64,000 nt of DNA. Origin: Morchella semilibera. Taxonomy: Eukaryota > Ascomycota > Pezizomycetes > Pezizales > Morchellaceae. Each line of letters starts with the position of its first letter. Position 1 is the first letter of the stretch. Location of the stretch: assembly GCA_009192285.1 (NCBI GenBank), contig CM018606.1:124001-188000 (forward strand), read 5' to 3'. The notes beneath the pieces are model-generated. The model saw only the letters and a program-made list of their open reading frames with translations. It was not told the origin of the DNA and searched no databases. A program made the translations under genes and the position numbers. Positions 37,450-49,687 of the stretch are shown here, in pieces.

Positions 37450-40400
37450 ACGACGGTAGTGGTGAGGGGTGGTGGTGGGGATGGTGTGATGTGTTTATGT
37501 AAGATTTTTTAGGTGGTGCGAGGTGCATTGTTTTTTTTTTTTTTTTTTCCTTTGTGGCTTTCTTATGGGACGATATTGGGAAGGGATCGGACGATGAGGG
37601 ATGTGAACATGTAATGAGGAGGCGGACCAGGGGAGAGTTGGGGGAGGTGCATGGCGGCAGGCCAGTGGGTCAAGGGCCGTATCGTATCCTACAGGAATGG
37701 CATGATTGGTGGTGATTTGGAGACGCATCCCATTCACTCGTTCATTCATTCACCCAATTGGCGAGGAACTCCTTGTCATTCTCCCTTTTTCCTTTCGGCG
37801 GGCGGGCGAGCGAGAGCTCTCGACGAACGAACCAACCCCAGCAAACGGTGGTGCTAGATGGTATTTACTCAACCGGAGATAATAATTTAAATCAATTCAT
37901 CCATCCATTCATCCGTTCATACGGTTTTCTGCCCAGTTCTACACGGTGCTTTTTTCCTTTTTTTTTTCCTTTTGTTTTCGCAATTGCTTTTCTTTGATTT
38001 GCGGGGCATCTGCTTGTGTAGAATTAGCTGTGGTGACGCGTGCAGGTGGTGAATTTGATTCCTTTCATCAACACCCTCACTCCACTCCCCTTCCTCTCCT
38101 CCATCTTGAAGCGCGTCCGACAGAATCGCTAACCACAGATCTCTATCCCCCCGCCCCTACTCAATACTCTCTCTTCCTCTCTTTTCTTCATCCTCTCGTG
38201 TGCCCTCCTCTAACTAGAGTACACAGCTCTCGTGATCGATCACCCAACGTTGCATAGGTAAAGCCACCCCCGCCCCGTTGCATTCTTGGCACAGACGACA
38301 CTAACAAACATCCAGTAGGCGCAAGTGTCAACGCGAGCCCAAACGATTAGGCGAGATCGATCGTGCATAACCGGCTTGGTGATTGGCGTTTTTTCCTTGC
38401 GATAAGCTGCCGCTGTCTTGACCGGGGACGTGCGCTGCTCCCTTTGGCGCGGGTTTGTGCGCCCGTAGGGGGAGAAGTTGGTGTGCGCTGATTGATAGGT
38501 TCGGTCTCTAACTACGATTGTGACGGCCTCGGTTGCGATCTGGCCTGTGAGGAGGAGGGGGGGGGGGTCCGTACCCCGGAGTGGGGAGTTGTGAGGCCTT
38601 GCGCCTTCAGGGAGGAGGGCGTGTATTTATTTTCTGGGCTGGGGTGAGTAGGCTCCTCTGGGAAAACTGGCTGATAATCTAGCAGCGCTCCACTCCCGCC
38701 GCCGTTGTAGATCGTGGAGGGGCTTTGGGTGGTTATGCTGGAGGCATCGTTAGCCCCGCTCGGTGCAGCAAGCTGGAGAGTACGGCTGCAGAACTCGTAG
38801 CTACCGTGTAGAGTTATCCCGGCCCGGGGCTTCCTTCTCACTGAAGTAATTGAACGTTTGCTGGTACGTAGTGGGTGCTGGATACTTAGGGATCATGGGT
38901 GATCACTCATGTCGGGTATGCGCACTGTTGTGACCCCCCCCCCCCGTGATGGTAGGTTTATAGTATTCCCGTACTTGGATGGCTTTCCCATCCTGTGGGT
39001 GCATGCTTGCTTTGCGAGGGATGTGATTTCCAGAGGATGTGTATCGATGGTGAGAACCAAGGGAGCGCTCGAGTGATTGGCTGTGATGCCTGTGGTTGGC
39101 TGCGTGTATGGATGGAGAGTGGGGGCGGACATGTAGAAGGTTGCATATCAAGTGGATCCACTACTCCTTGGGGGAAGGGGTTTTATGTGCCCTTGGACAG
39201 AAAAAGTGCAGGCCTAGGAAGTTGTCCGACAGTACGTCCGGACATCTTGTCTATGCTTGTGATGCCTATGTAGCTAGGGAGTAGATAAATGGTTACAATG
39301 ACAAAATTGATATTTTTATAGGTGTCCCCCGTAGTGAAAGGTATATATGGTGCGAGAAGGCTTGGGGGCGGCGTTGTCAGCCCTGTTCACACCAGTTGGT
39401 GTAATGTCTTACTGGCTCTGACGGTCTGGATAGGGTCGAGCTCAAGGTGAAGCTCTTCAATGTTTGCTTCCCGGAGCCAATGGAAGAATTGGTGTGTATA
39501 GGGTTGTCAAAGTCGCCCTCTGCCCCTCTCGCATCACATCAGGTCTTTCGAAAAAACGTACAGTGATAATTACATATACTCATCTAATAGTTAAGAACGC
39601 ATCTACTGTGCTTTTTCATTTGAGCTTGTCGTATCAGGGCGGCCTAGGAAACAGGGAGTGTTTTTAATTTGCTGCCTAATCTGTTTGCGGGAGTCGGATT
39701 CGATTGGGGGTGCGTGGACATATATCTCTATTAATTGGTGAAATGATATTTTTGTGGTTAAATGATTGTCTTGGAGGGTTTTTGTTTTTAATCGAGGCTC
39801 TAAGGTCGCTGCACCTTCACTAGAAAACTGAGGTCGGTAAGTTTCAGCGCTGAGTTCTATACTCAGTATCGACAAATTATTTCCGCCATATTCTCTCCGC
39901 TCATCTCAACCAGCTTTTGTTCTCTACCTCTGCACTACCCCATAAAAGAAACAAACTCGCTAGCCAGCTACTAACTACTACAAAAGGTCTGTCGGTATCA
40001 TTTTGTGCATACAGGTTCTGATTGGTTTAAGGGGGGCTTGGCGAGAATGTCATTTAAACAATTGCATTCCAAAGAATTCTGCCGCATATCAATAGTTAAT
40101 GCGAAGGGATTGCTATTTTGAAGATCAAGAGATTTTCAGATATCTATGAAATATTCATTCTGCCTTTGCTTTCGGGGCCATAATCCCTCGCGAATTCAAA
40201 TACTCGCTGGAGCCTGAGGGTATAAATTATATATAATACTTGGGCGTTTAGTAAAACCGGTGTAATTTTACTAAAACAACCATCTAAGCTTACTGCGCAT
40301 GCGGTAAGGAAGTCAAAATCAGCCTCAAATCAAAATATTCATAGATAATGTAGAATAATATCCTTTTGCGGCTAAGCTGAGCTTTGATCGACAAATCAAC

Positions 40401-40602
40401 CGAGGCCAGCTTCTCGATCTGGAATTACACATGGCTGCACTGTGGACAAAGGCAGTCTGGACTCGTAACAACAAAGAGTTAGCCACGTCCGCTTCCGGAG
40501 GCCGTCGGCAAGCTTATGTCACGTCAGTAATTAGTGCTAGATATAAGGTATTCAGAGTGCCCTCCAATGTTCGGGTATTGCGATTCTGTGATTGAATAGC
40601 TC
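37450..40602. other. Intergenic, no gene seen
   Basis: Contents include a T18 run at 37531-37548, a G11 run at 38557-38567 and a C12 run at 38934-38945. The minus-strand open frames at 38512-38841 (Pro/Ser-rich, no ATG start) and 39603-39875 have no motif I know. Confidence 0.45.
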
Positions 40603-42341
40603 ATGATGGCGATCCCAAAGACACCTCTTGAAGATATCCTGGAGACTCTAGGGCCAAGGCTAAGCTCAAAGGCCCAGATTCATACCATCACCGACGACAG
40701 AATTTTCTCTGAGGTCTTCAGTTCCTGGTCCGACTCCAACAAGAGTGTGCCTTCCGCGGTCATCAAGATTTACACCGCCGGCGACGCAGTGGAAACTGTA
40801 AGTAAACTACCAAATCATACCGGAGGCCAGCACTTATCAGGTATTAGGTTCTCTGGGCAAGCTCGAACTCAATTCCATTCGTCGTCAAAGCGGGTGGTCA
40901 TAGCAACTTCTGCACAATTGGGAAAGAGGGTGTAATTATCGACCTCTGCAACTTCAAGAATATCACAGTCCACGAAGAAAGTGTTACTGTTCAAACTGGT
41001 GTGGTGACGGGAGACTTAATCGCCGCCGTATATGCAGAAGGGCGATGTGTCGGTACGTAATGTCGTACCCTTTATATCCTAATGTGGCTAAGCTTAGTGC
41101 CTATAGTTTCCGGTGCCTGCAACAAGGTCGGGGTATCTGGCTCCTGCCTCGGCGGCGGCTTAGGGCCACTTCAAGGCCTTCACGGGCTCATAAGCGATAA
41201 CCTCTTGAGTGCTCGGGTAGTTACAGCTGCGGGGGAGCTAATTGAGGTGTCAAAGAAGAAGAACCCAGAGCTTTTCTGGGCACTGAGGGGAGCGGGGGTG
41301 AGGTTTGGACTAGTGCTTGAACTTACGCTTCGCACGTATCCTTTAACTACGTTAGGTAGCGGCGATGGAAGTATTTGGGAGAAGACATTGATGTGGGGTG
41401 GGGAGCAGCTCGAGGATTTGGTGGGACGTCTGAGTGAGCTGGACCTCCAAAAAGCGGAGGCGGCAGTATACTTTGGGTTTGTGAGTATACAGGAAAGCTC
41501 TAAGGTAACTACGTTACCTGATCCACTAACTGTCTTGTTCCCCCCACTCTCCACATTTGATATTGACAAGCGCCAGGTTACACCACTTTGCATGACGGTC
41601 CTCCACTACTTCGGCCCCACTTCCTCCGCCGAAATACACTTCGAGCGCCTTCTTTCTCTGGCCCCATTGCATCCCCTCGCCCCCCCACTCGAGGTGCAAC
41701 CAGAGCGCACCCCATACAACCACATAAACACTCTGCAAGACCCACAACAGGAGGTTGGAGGGTTCAAAGCCCAGTTTGGGGTGGGTGTGCAGAAGCTGTG
41801 TCCCCAAGGGTTGCACATTATCTGGAATAAATATTCCGAGTTCGTAACAGCGCACCCCGACGCTTTCCAGAGCATAGTTCTCGTTGAGATGCTTTCGATG
41901 GAAAAGACACGGGAGTTGGGGAGGACGGATGACACAGCGTTCCCGCATAGGAGTGTTAATTTCTGGGCGTAAGTTTCCGCCAATCTCTGTGTTATTTTCT
42001 TAAGAAGTGTTCTAAAAATGAGTTATCTTACTAGATTCCCGCTTGTCTGGTACGATTGCCCAAGAACTGAACCGGCTGCTATAAGGTTCGGGAACGAGGT
42101 CCGGAAGATACTTCAACACGAAAATTTTGGGCATGGTCACAAAGTCGCAGCTTATGTGAATTTCAACAGAGGCGATGAGAGCATTGGAGATACATATGGA
42201 AATGAAGAAAGGGTGGAGAGGCTGAAGGCATTGAAAGAAGAGTGGGATCCGAAGTATGTTTTTGGGGGTTTGGTGCCCAGGTTGAGATCACCGATTGCGG
42301 ATAAATCTTCCTGGCATATAAAATGTGAAGTGAAAGTGTGA
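40603..42341 (+). CDS. FAD-linked oxidase, berberine-bridge-enzyme-like
   Basis: Four exons, 40603-40797, 40848-41052, 41107-41968 and 42035-42341, encode 522 residues. The PCMH FAD domain is clear: VVKAGGHS with His83 at the covalent-FAD position, GVIIDL, VTVQTGV, then GSCLGGGLGPLQGLHGL. The next block, LLSARVVTAAGE, is also typical. The C-terminus has the substrate/BBE-type end YVNFNRGDES...YGNEERVERLKALKEEWDPKYVF. No signal peptide is visible. The enzyme should oxidise an alcohol or carbon centre using O2; the substrate is unknown and no biosynthetic backbone enzyme is close. Two start codons are adjacent (40603 and 40606). Confidence 0.9.
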
Positions 42342-42826
42342 AAAGAAGAATCTATCATAGTTTCTTGTTTTGGTGTTTTGATCATACCTTATCACTCGCA
42401 CAGTTGTTAATGTTTTTTGTTTTTTTTGTTGACATCATTAATTGTGAGTTGTAATTGTCAAAGTGTATGTTTTCTTTAAGCTTACTATACCGGACTTTCT
42501 TACAAGTAGGCCAAGTATCTCACAAGCATAAGGTGATTTTATTGTATCTTATACTACAAAATCCGGACCTGGTGTGATTTTAGGTTCTTGTGGCACCTCG
42601 AAAAGATGTCCGTGTATTGTGTGGGTAAAAATATTTTGATTTATCTCATGCATCATGATTAATTATAGCTTCCGGCGTTTGGCCATAAGTTGATTGCGGG
42701 GTCTGGAGTGAGGGGTAGATAACAAGTAGTAAAATTGGTATGTATACGCAAATATGTCTGTATTTTTAGCAGTGAAATGGGTGCAGATAAGATTTTCATG
42801 GCATTATCGCATCAATTCGTCTCGAC

Positions 42827-42914
42827 GGCCAGTCACACAAGACGTCGAATTTGCCTTTTCCAGGAGAATTAACCGAATAGGGGAACGTGACTCCAACGTC
42901 TTGTGTGACCGGTA
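42827..42914. mobile_element. MITE-like element, family A, copy 2 (short form)
   Basis: Inverted ends CAGTCACACAAGACGTCGAA and CCAACGTCTTGTGTGACCGG bound 88 bp. The ends match copy 1, while the interior is shorter and diverged. Confidence 0.6.
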
Positions 42915-43319
42915 TTGGATCCGTGTCGGGGTACTGGAGTACTGGATGAAACAACCCCCAGGGTTGGGGGGTCTATTAGCATATATTTATAAATTGCATT
43001 GCCGGCTAAGGGTATCTAGATGGACAAGACATGAAAACAAGACCCAGCAAATCAAACACCATAATAGAAAGTAGCTAATATATATGGAAACTGTTCTCAT
43101 GCAAGAGGTAGTGGAGAATAACCTCGACAGCAGGAATTGCCGTACAAACTCACGTGAGACTGACACTTTTCTGGTCTGATATAGTACATATATGTACCTG
43201 GCCTATTACGTTATTTAATTCTATAAACAAGAGGGACATTGCATATTGACCAGCCAAGAGGAATATCGTGGTCTAACTGGAGTCTTGCAATTGGCTACTG
43301 TATGAACTAAAATAGAAGG

Positions 43320-43433
43320 ACCGTTAGACAAGACATCGAAGTCCCCCCCAAGCCAGAGTGAGGGAGATTAAGGGGCGTATTCAAGACGTACAAACAACCA
43401 AATATGGGAATTTCAACCTCCTGTGTAACCGGT
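43320..43433. mobile_element. MITE-like element, family A, copy 3
   Basis: About 114 bp with inverted ends ACCGTTAGACAAGACATCGAA and TTCAACCTCCTGTGTAACCGG. The right half aligns well with copy 1 (GGGGCGTATTCAAGAC and AATTTCAAC blocks). Confidence 0.6.
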
Positions 43434-43597
43434 AGCGAACCGGGGGCCCTGTTAGTAGCGCATCATATCAGCACGTACCTTACCACCATTATCTAGACCC
43501 TTGCAGCGCGTAATGTTTACTACTTGGACGTATGTATACATTAATCACCAAATCATAACTTTCAGCAGCCATCTATATTTCTTATATTTCTGCTAAA

Positions 43598-46300
43598 ATG
43601 ACAAGCACAGACAGTGAAGATTTTAGTTTCTCCAGCGACGACGAAGCAAAAATGATCAAACTTGTATCAGCTGTTGAAGGTAACCTAGCTGCTGGCAAAA
43701 AACGCCCCATTGAGCCTGAGCTTGATGAGGTTCCACCCCCCAAAAGGTCCAAACAAACATACCCCACCACATCTCAACTTGCAAGAAAGGTCCTTCAGGA
43801 AGTCTGGGAATACCCTGCATTTCGATTAAAGCAAGAAGCGGCCATCTCACGACTGATTGCCGGAGGGAGCGCTGTCGTTGTGTTCCCAACCGGAGGTGGG
43901 AAGAGCCTTGTGTATCAAGTTCCAGCTCTAGCGCTTGATGAGTATGAGAAGGATCAAGGGGGTAAATCAACACATGGCTTGACGGTAGTGATTTGCCCGT
44001 TGATTGCGCTGATGAAGGTTTGTTACTTGACATCTCGGGATGTTTTCTAGCCTACCATTGGCAAAATTCATGTATCAATGGCTGAGGGACGCAACGCTGA
44101 CGTTGTACAATAGGATCAGGTTGATGCTCTGAGAGCAAGGGGTGTAAAAGCAGCTTCTATCGATTCTTCACAAGCCCGGGGAGCTATCCTAGATACCTAT
44201 GAGCTCCTTCGAATTGGTGAATTAAAGATCCTGTAAGTTGATATGTACAACTCTTCAACCCTATCTCTGCTCACAAAATGTATCATAGCTACTGTGCTCC
44301 GGAGAGACTCAACAACGAAGGTTTTGTGGCCACGCTTAAGTCCCTCCGTATTCGGCTTATTGCTGTTGACGAAGCGCATTGTATCTCCGAATGGGGTCAT
44401 GCTTTCCGACCTGACTACCTCAAAGGTTCTGGAAATTCATCCAAGATTATTAGCTTAACTGCTTATCCGCTTTATAGTTGCGCGATTTATTAAAGAGATT
44501 GGTGCAGAGAGAGTCCTATGTTTGACTGCCACAGTCCGTTATAAATTCACTCTTGCTGTCTAGCATGCGAATTGATCTTTGGTTTGGTTTGCTGACCACA
44601 AAGGATATTAAGGCTACACCGCGTGTTGCTGCAGATATTTTGGCAAGTTTTAATATACCGGAAGATGGATTATTTAGAACCACCACCTATAGGGAAAAGT
44701 GAGTTTTATTCGTGAGTTTTTGATTGAAACTAACATCCAAACAGCCTTGAGCTGTTGGCCGAGTCATTTCCTAGAAATAAAGACAAAATGCCTAAACTAA
44801 AAACATTCCTGATAAATAATCCTGGCTCATCAATCGTCTATGTGACCACTCAGCAGGTATGACCTCTAGTAAAGGCTTTAACTCCGTCTTGAAACATCCG
44901 CTGATTTTTCAAATAGCAAACAATAGATGTATCTGATGAGTTGAGAGGAGATGGAATTTTCAGTTTAGCATATCATGCAGGAATGAAGTCGGAGGAGCGA
45001 CTATACACCCAGGAGAAGTTCATGACCGAAAAGAACATAACTGTATTAGGACTCCCTCAATTCTCTTATCATAGTTTCTAATTCTTTAGATTGTTGCGAC
45101 AATTGCATTTGGAATGGGCATCGATAAAGCGGACATCAGAAACATCGTTCATTACGATTTTCCACGCAGCTTGGAAGGATACAGCCAAGAGATCGGCCGT
45201 GCGGGCCGTGACGATTTGCCTAGTAAATGCAGTATTTATCTTTGCTGCGAAGATTGGCACCAACGAGAGATATTCTGCCGGACCGATTTGCCTAGTAAAG
45301 ATAGTGTTCGCGGATTTTTGAATCATCTCTTTGATTCCCACGCCGCGGCAAGAGAGGGTGGTGTTATTGAGGCGACTATTTATCAACAAAGCAAAGAATG
45401 GGATATTAGAGTAAGTATTTCAAATTTCTTTCGGGCTATAATGTTCTAACTTTAGGAAGATAAATACCCTAAACCTGCTATACGCCCAACTAGAACTTCG
45501 TTTCGAGCTTTTGCGGGCGATTACACCGAAATATTCAAAGTACAGCTATAAGCCTTCCCCCTCCCGCTTCTACTTGGCCACATCCGAAGAAGGTTCAATT
45601 TCCACCGCCATAATCTCTGCCTCCACCGGAATAGGTGCTAATAAATCCGTGGATGTCGACCTCGTCACTGAAACGCTGGGATGTCCACGTGAAGAGGTTG
45701 TTCGCAGACTTCAAGATTGGAACGATAAAGACTGGATTGATCTGAAACCCTCCCATGTGGTTAATAGATACCGCATGATGAAGCAATTTCCAAAGAAGAA
45801 GACCGATAGGGACTCGTTGATTGACGCTGCGTACGAGCAGATGGAACTTCGGGAAACAGATGACTTGAGAAAGAGTAAAGAGGTTATTGAGCTTATTACT
45901 TCTGGGAGGTGCTTTGCTGCTGGCCTCGCCGACTATTTCGGGGATGAGCTTCCTGGTGGTAGCTGTGGCAAATGCCAGTGGTGCAAGAGTGGGGTTAGGG
46001 TAAAGTGGGAAGAAACGAATGCAGTGATGGATGTTCCAATCGATGAAGAAAAGGTAAAGGCGATATTGGCCGCCACGCGTAGCAGGGACGATCCGCGGTT
46101 TCTGGCCAAGATTGCCTTTGGGGTATCAAGCCCGAGGATAAGAGTAGAGAAGTGCGGGGCAAGCAACCCAGTGTTTGGAAGCATGGCCGGTTGTAATTTT
46201 GAAGTGGGTTCCCTCGTTTATATAGGTCTGGGTAGTCGCTGATGAATTGTTGCAGGCTCTGATCGCAGCTTTCAGTGAGCATTGTAAGAAAGTCGTGTGA
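43598..46300 (+). CDS. RecQ-family ATP-dependent DNA helicase
   Basis: Ten exons: 43598-44017, 44114-44232, 44289-44425, 44478-44533, 44613-44698, 44745-44856, 44917-45042, 45090-45410, 45460-46203 and 46256-46300, giving 721 residues. The acidic N-terminal tail is followed by the motif 0 region ([12 protein letters not shown]). Next come Walker A FPTGGGKS (96-103), DEAH box 207-210 in [18 protein letters not shown], the RecQ motif III LTATATPR, and arginine-finger motif QEIGRAGR (385-392). The choice of acceptor at 44612 restores LTATATPR exactly. A RecQ C-terminal region follows, with the cysteine-rich [10 protein letters not shown] and a preceding Cys for zinc. No HRDC domain is seen. The role by family is unwinding of DNA during recombination and repair; this shorter form differs from the large BLM/Sgs1 type. 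Confidence 0.92.
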
Positions 46301-47501
46301 ATGAGTTACCAAATGCGTTGGATGGATTAAAATATGAACATGTATATGGATATTTTGGAATATACCGGGCTCAGGAAGCAGTATGGTGGCGGGCAAATAA
46401 CGAACAGTATCACGGAATCAAATAAAATCACTTCATTAACCTACTAAGATATACTATACTTGATCTATGGCATTGTGGCTCTCCTATAAATACATGTATA
46501 CGGGAAATGTGCCTCTCATGGGAAAATCAGGGCTTGCAAAACAATATTCATCTTTCTAGCTATAGTTCAAAAATATATCTGCACAAATACAATCCTGTGC
46601 GCACAGAGCCTTATGATATACATGGACATATACATATAGGTACTGGTACAGTACCGGGTGTTGAGGGTAAGTGATCAGAATCTGATAAGTGAATGTTGTG
46701 GGTGTAATTGTCTTATCAGATCCTAATCACTTTTCGCTAACCCTAGGGTATGTAGTACATCCAAGGAACGTATTGCCCTGGTAACCACCGTCCCTATTGG
46801 GAAATATGTTTTTTGGTCATTGGCAGGCCTTGGGGGAGGTTTACGATGAAAAGATTCACTCTACACGGATAATTCCCGATTAACTAAAGATTAAAATTGT
46901 GCAAGGGATCTTGGCCGGACGATTTGTTTCCCCCGTGCATCCCGCCGATTACAGCTGCTGCGTAGCCTCCACCGAAAAATACTATCTTTGCTGTGGACCG
47001 GCCGGTGATGTCGAACCACCTTATTGGCAGATGATGTATAGAACATAGTTTAAGGAATAAGTGATTTAATGATTGTAATTTTTGGGAGGTGTGAGGTGGG
47101 GTTCGGATTGCCAAGGGGGCTCAAGGTCGTAGTGGACGGCCAGCCAAGCTTAATTTGTGACATCTCCCACAGAAAAATTATTTGGACCATAACTTCTTCT
47201 ACACCCCACCTAAACTTCCTCATCTCCCTCACCTCTTTTCTTCACCGCCCTCAATCCCCACTGCCTCATAAGCCCACCCCCCTTTAACTATCACTTGCAA
47301 TTTGACTATCTCTACTCGGCCCATAGGAATCTTAATTCAACTCATAACAATCTATACCCAAACCTCCCCCCCCCCCCCCCTCCCCCCACCTACCTACCCA
47401 AGATCCTTGTTTGAAACACCTTCAGAACAATCTAGAACCTTTTAGATCAGTTCCCAAAACGTTGCTACTACACCAAAGTACAACCAACACAAAGAAAAAA
47501 A
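46301..47501. other. Intergenic, hairpin and promoter region
   Basis: Contains the inverted repeat at 46651-46758. A CT-rich stretch with a C15 run (47366-47380) leads up to the next gene start and is a typical fungal promoter feature. Confidence 0.55.
46651..46758. repeat. Inverted-repeat (hairpin) element with GTAC ends
   Basis: The left part GGGTAAGTGATCAGAATCTG pairs with the right part around 46712-46745. CTGATAAG/CTTATCAG is perfect and outer pairing is imperfect. Ends are GTAC and the outer arm includes GGGTAAGTGA, as in the hairpin at 5239. Confidence 0.65.
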
Positions 47502-49687
47502 ATGTCTCCAAAATCTCAAAGAACTAGCCCAAGATCCGGAAAGGCTCGTCGAAGCCCCCGGCAAGGCAAAGTCCGAGTCCCTCTTCAAGAAAGATCACCA
47601 GTCCCTCAAACACCTAGGGAGGAAAGAACTCTGCAGAACAAAAAAGAAAAGATTCGACGCAAAAATGAATTGATGAAGAGCAAAAAGGTCTCTATTAGGA
47701 CCGAAGAGTAGGTGTCCTAGTTTGAGTTTTATGAACTTGTCACGAATGCCGCTAACGAAAGTAGGAACTGTCGTTGTAGGTGGAGGATGTACGGCTGCGA
47801 GTACTCGGCGAAGCACTCTTTCCCCAGAGGTACTACCATAATTGGTCATGAAACCTCTTGTATCTTCAAGCCTGAAAGGATGGTTGGAGAAATCTGCCAG
47901 ATTGTGAAGAACTTTCAGGCAACGTGTGGTCAAACAATTCCCGATCTTGATAGAATCCTGAATCCAGGGTCTGTCCATAAAATGAAGCCAGTGGAAATCA
48001 TAGCCTCTGATTGTACGCTTAAGTCTACGCCACCTAGACCAGTGATTTTTAATTCAGATGGGTGTTGGGAAAATGGCCCGCCCACCCCGGGTGCTATGTT
48101 CGAGACAGTCCTCAATGCACGGCGAGATGTAGGTTTCCGTACTGCTACTATTGTATTTATTATGCTAATTTGTTGAAGTCTACTGGGGCTGCTCTCGATA
48201 AGCACGATATCGTGACTGTTGCGAGACAGATCGCTTTCGGAGATTATACCCCCGAAAATGTACAGTCCATCCACGATATCGACCCAACTTCGGTAAAATA
48301 TTTCATACCTACTGAACAGTACCCGATGAATATTCCCGCTCAGCTACAGAAGGGCGAGCTTCTTGACTCTTATCCAGTGTTTGATGCGACCCCGGTGCAT
48401 GCATTCACGGATCTTCGTATTGGTCAGTTAGCATAGTTCCAGGAGTAATTAATGGAGCAAATTAACTGACAACAAGCAGAAAGAGGACTTTCCACAATGG
48501 CTATCCATGAGGGCAATATCCGCAATTTGTGGATGCTCTGGCCGCCTACACCATCAAATGAGAAAGTATTTCATCATCACAGATGTTCCGATGATGTCCT
48601 GGACGACAAGAAACCGGGTCCAATCTTCCGTAAAGTTGTTCCGATGCTCACACGTGGAAGAATGACTATTGTCAAGCCTGGTCAAGCCATCTACATCCCC
48701 TCCGGCTGGATATACTCTACTCTCACCCTCAATGGCGGTTATCTTCCCAAACTACACATGCTCACGAGGGAGATTCTCCCGAAGGCGGTGGCTTTTTCGA
48801 AGAAAGAGGTCAAACTCGGCACAACAGAGGAGGCTGAGAGAGCTTTGAATATATTGATGGACTCTGTTTTAGCCTTATTGCGTACTGGAAAAATAACAGA
48901 CGAAAAAGAGGGACTTCTAGTATGGGTAGATATCGTATCGATGATTAAAGATTTCAGCGGTATTTGGAGCGGCGAGATCAAGCGGCGCTCCATCAGGATT
49001 TACGACGAATATATAAAACCTCTACAAGATGAGGAAGATGGGTACGAGGAGGAGAGGAGACTAGAGGATAGGAGAGAGCAGGAGAAGAGAGAGTGGGAGA
49101 GGATGAAGCAGGTGGAGGAAAAAGAATTGGAGGAATTAGATGAGGAGGAGAGACAACGGAATGAGGAGTGGGAGAAGAAGAAGTGGATGAGGGGAGAATT
49201 GGAAAAGAAGAAGCAGCAGGAGACAAGACTGCTGGAGGAATTAAATGGGGAGGAGCAGCCGCGGAACGTAAGGGAGCGGGAGCAGAGAAGTGAAGAGCTA
49301 GAGGAAGCAGGCGAGAGAGAACGGGAGGCAAGAGAGCTGAGAAAGAGGAAGCAGTGGGAGGCAGAAGAGCGGGAGAAGAGGATGGATCAAGAATTACTCG
49401 AGGAGAGTTATCGGGAGGAAAGGGAGTGGGACGAGTGGTGTAAGAAGAAAAAGGAGTATGAGAGGAGCAAGCAGCGGGAGGCAGAAGAGCGGGAGAAGAG
49501 GATGGATCAAGAATTACTCGAGGAGAGTTATCGGGAGGAAAGGGAGTGGGACGAGTGGTGTAAGAAGAAAAAGGAGTATGAGAAGAGCAAGCAGCGGGAG
49601 GAGAGGGAGCGGGAGGAGAGGGAGTGGGTGAAGAGAGAGCAAGAGAGAGATTTGGAAGGATTAGGGAAGCTGATTGAAGGCTTCTAG
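47502..49687 (+). CDS. JmjC-like cupin protein with C-terminal charged coiled coil
   Basis: Four exons, 47502-47707, 47765-48128, 48179-48422 and 48480-49687, encode 673 residues. The N-terminus is basic and Ser/Pro-rich, suggesting nuclear targeting. Next is a Cys/His cluster (NCRCRWRMYGCEYSAKHSF, then GHETSC) that may bind zinc. A JmjC-type fold follows: FTDLRI, GLSTMAIHEGNIRNLWMLWPP (residues 274-294) and PGQAIYIPSGWIYSTLTLNGG (338-358). Fungal relatives usually show a His-x-Asp/Glu pair in the first block and GW(I/L)H in the second. Here the pair is HEG (281-283) and the final His is Tyr350, so iron binding is doubtful. Residues from about 450 form a Glu/Arg/Lys coiled coil with a recent 40-residue duplication. 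It is probably a chromatin or scaffold protein rather than a demethylase. Confidence 0.8.
49361..49600 (+). repeat. Coding 120-bp tandem duplication, two copies
   Basis: Copies 49361-49480 and 49481-49600 are nearly identical; the clear internal difference is AGAGGAGC versus AGAAGAGC. The unit encodes 40 residues including MDQELLEESY and keeps the coiled-coil register open. Confidence 0.92.

Larger units (their letters stand above)
42342..43597. other. Intergenic with two MITE-like elements
   Basis: The two family A elements lie about 400 bp apart between the FAD oxidase and the helicase. No other gene is seen. Confidence 0.6.

Noticed and set aside
41180-41983. Minus-strand frames over the second FAD oxidase
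   Set aside because: They lie inside its third exon and have no family features of their own.
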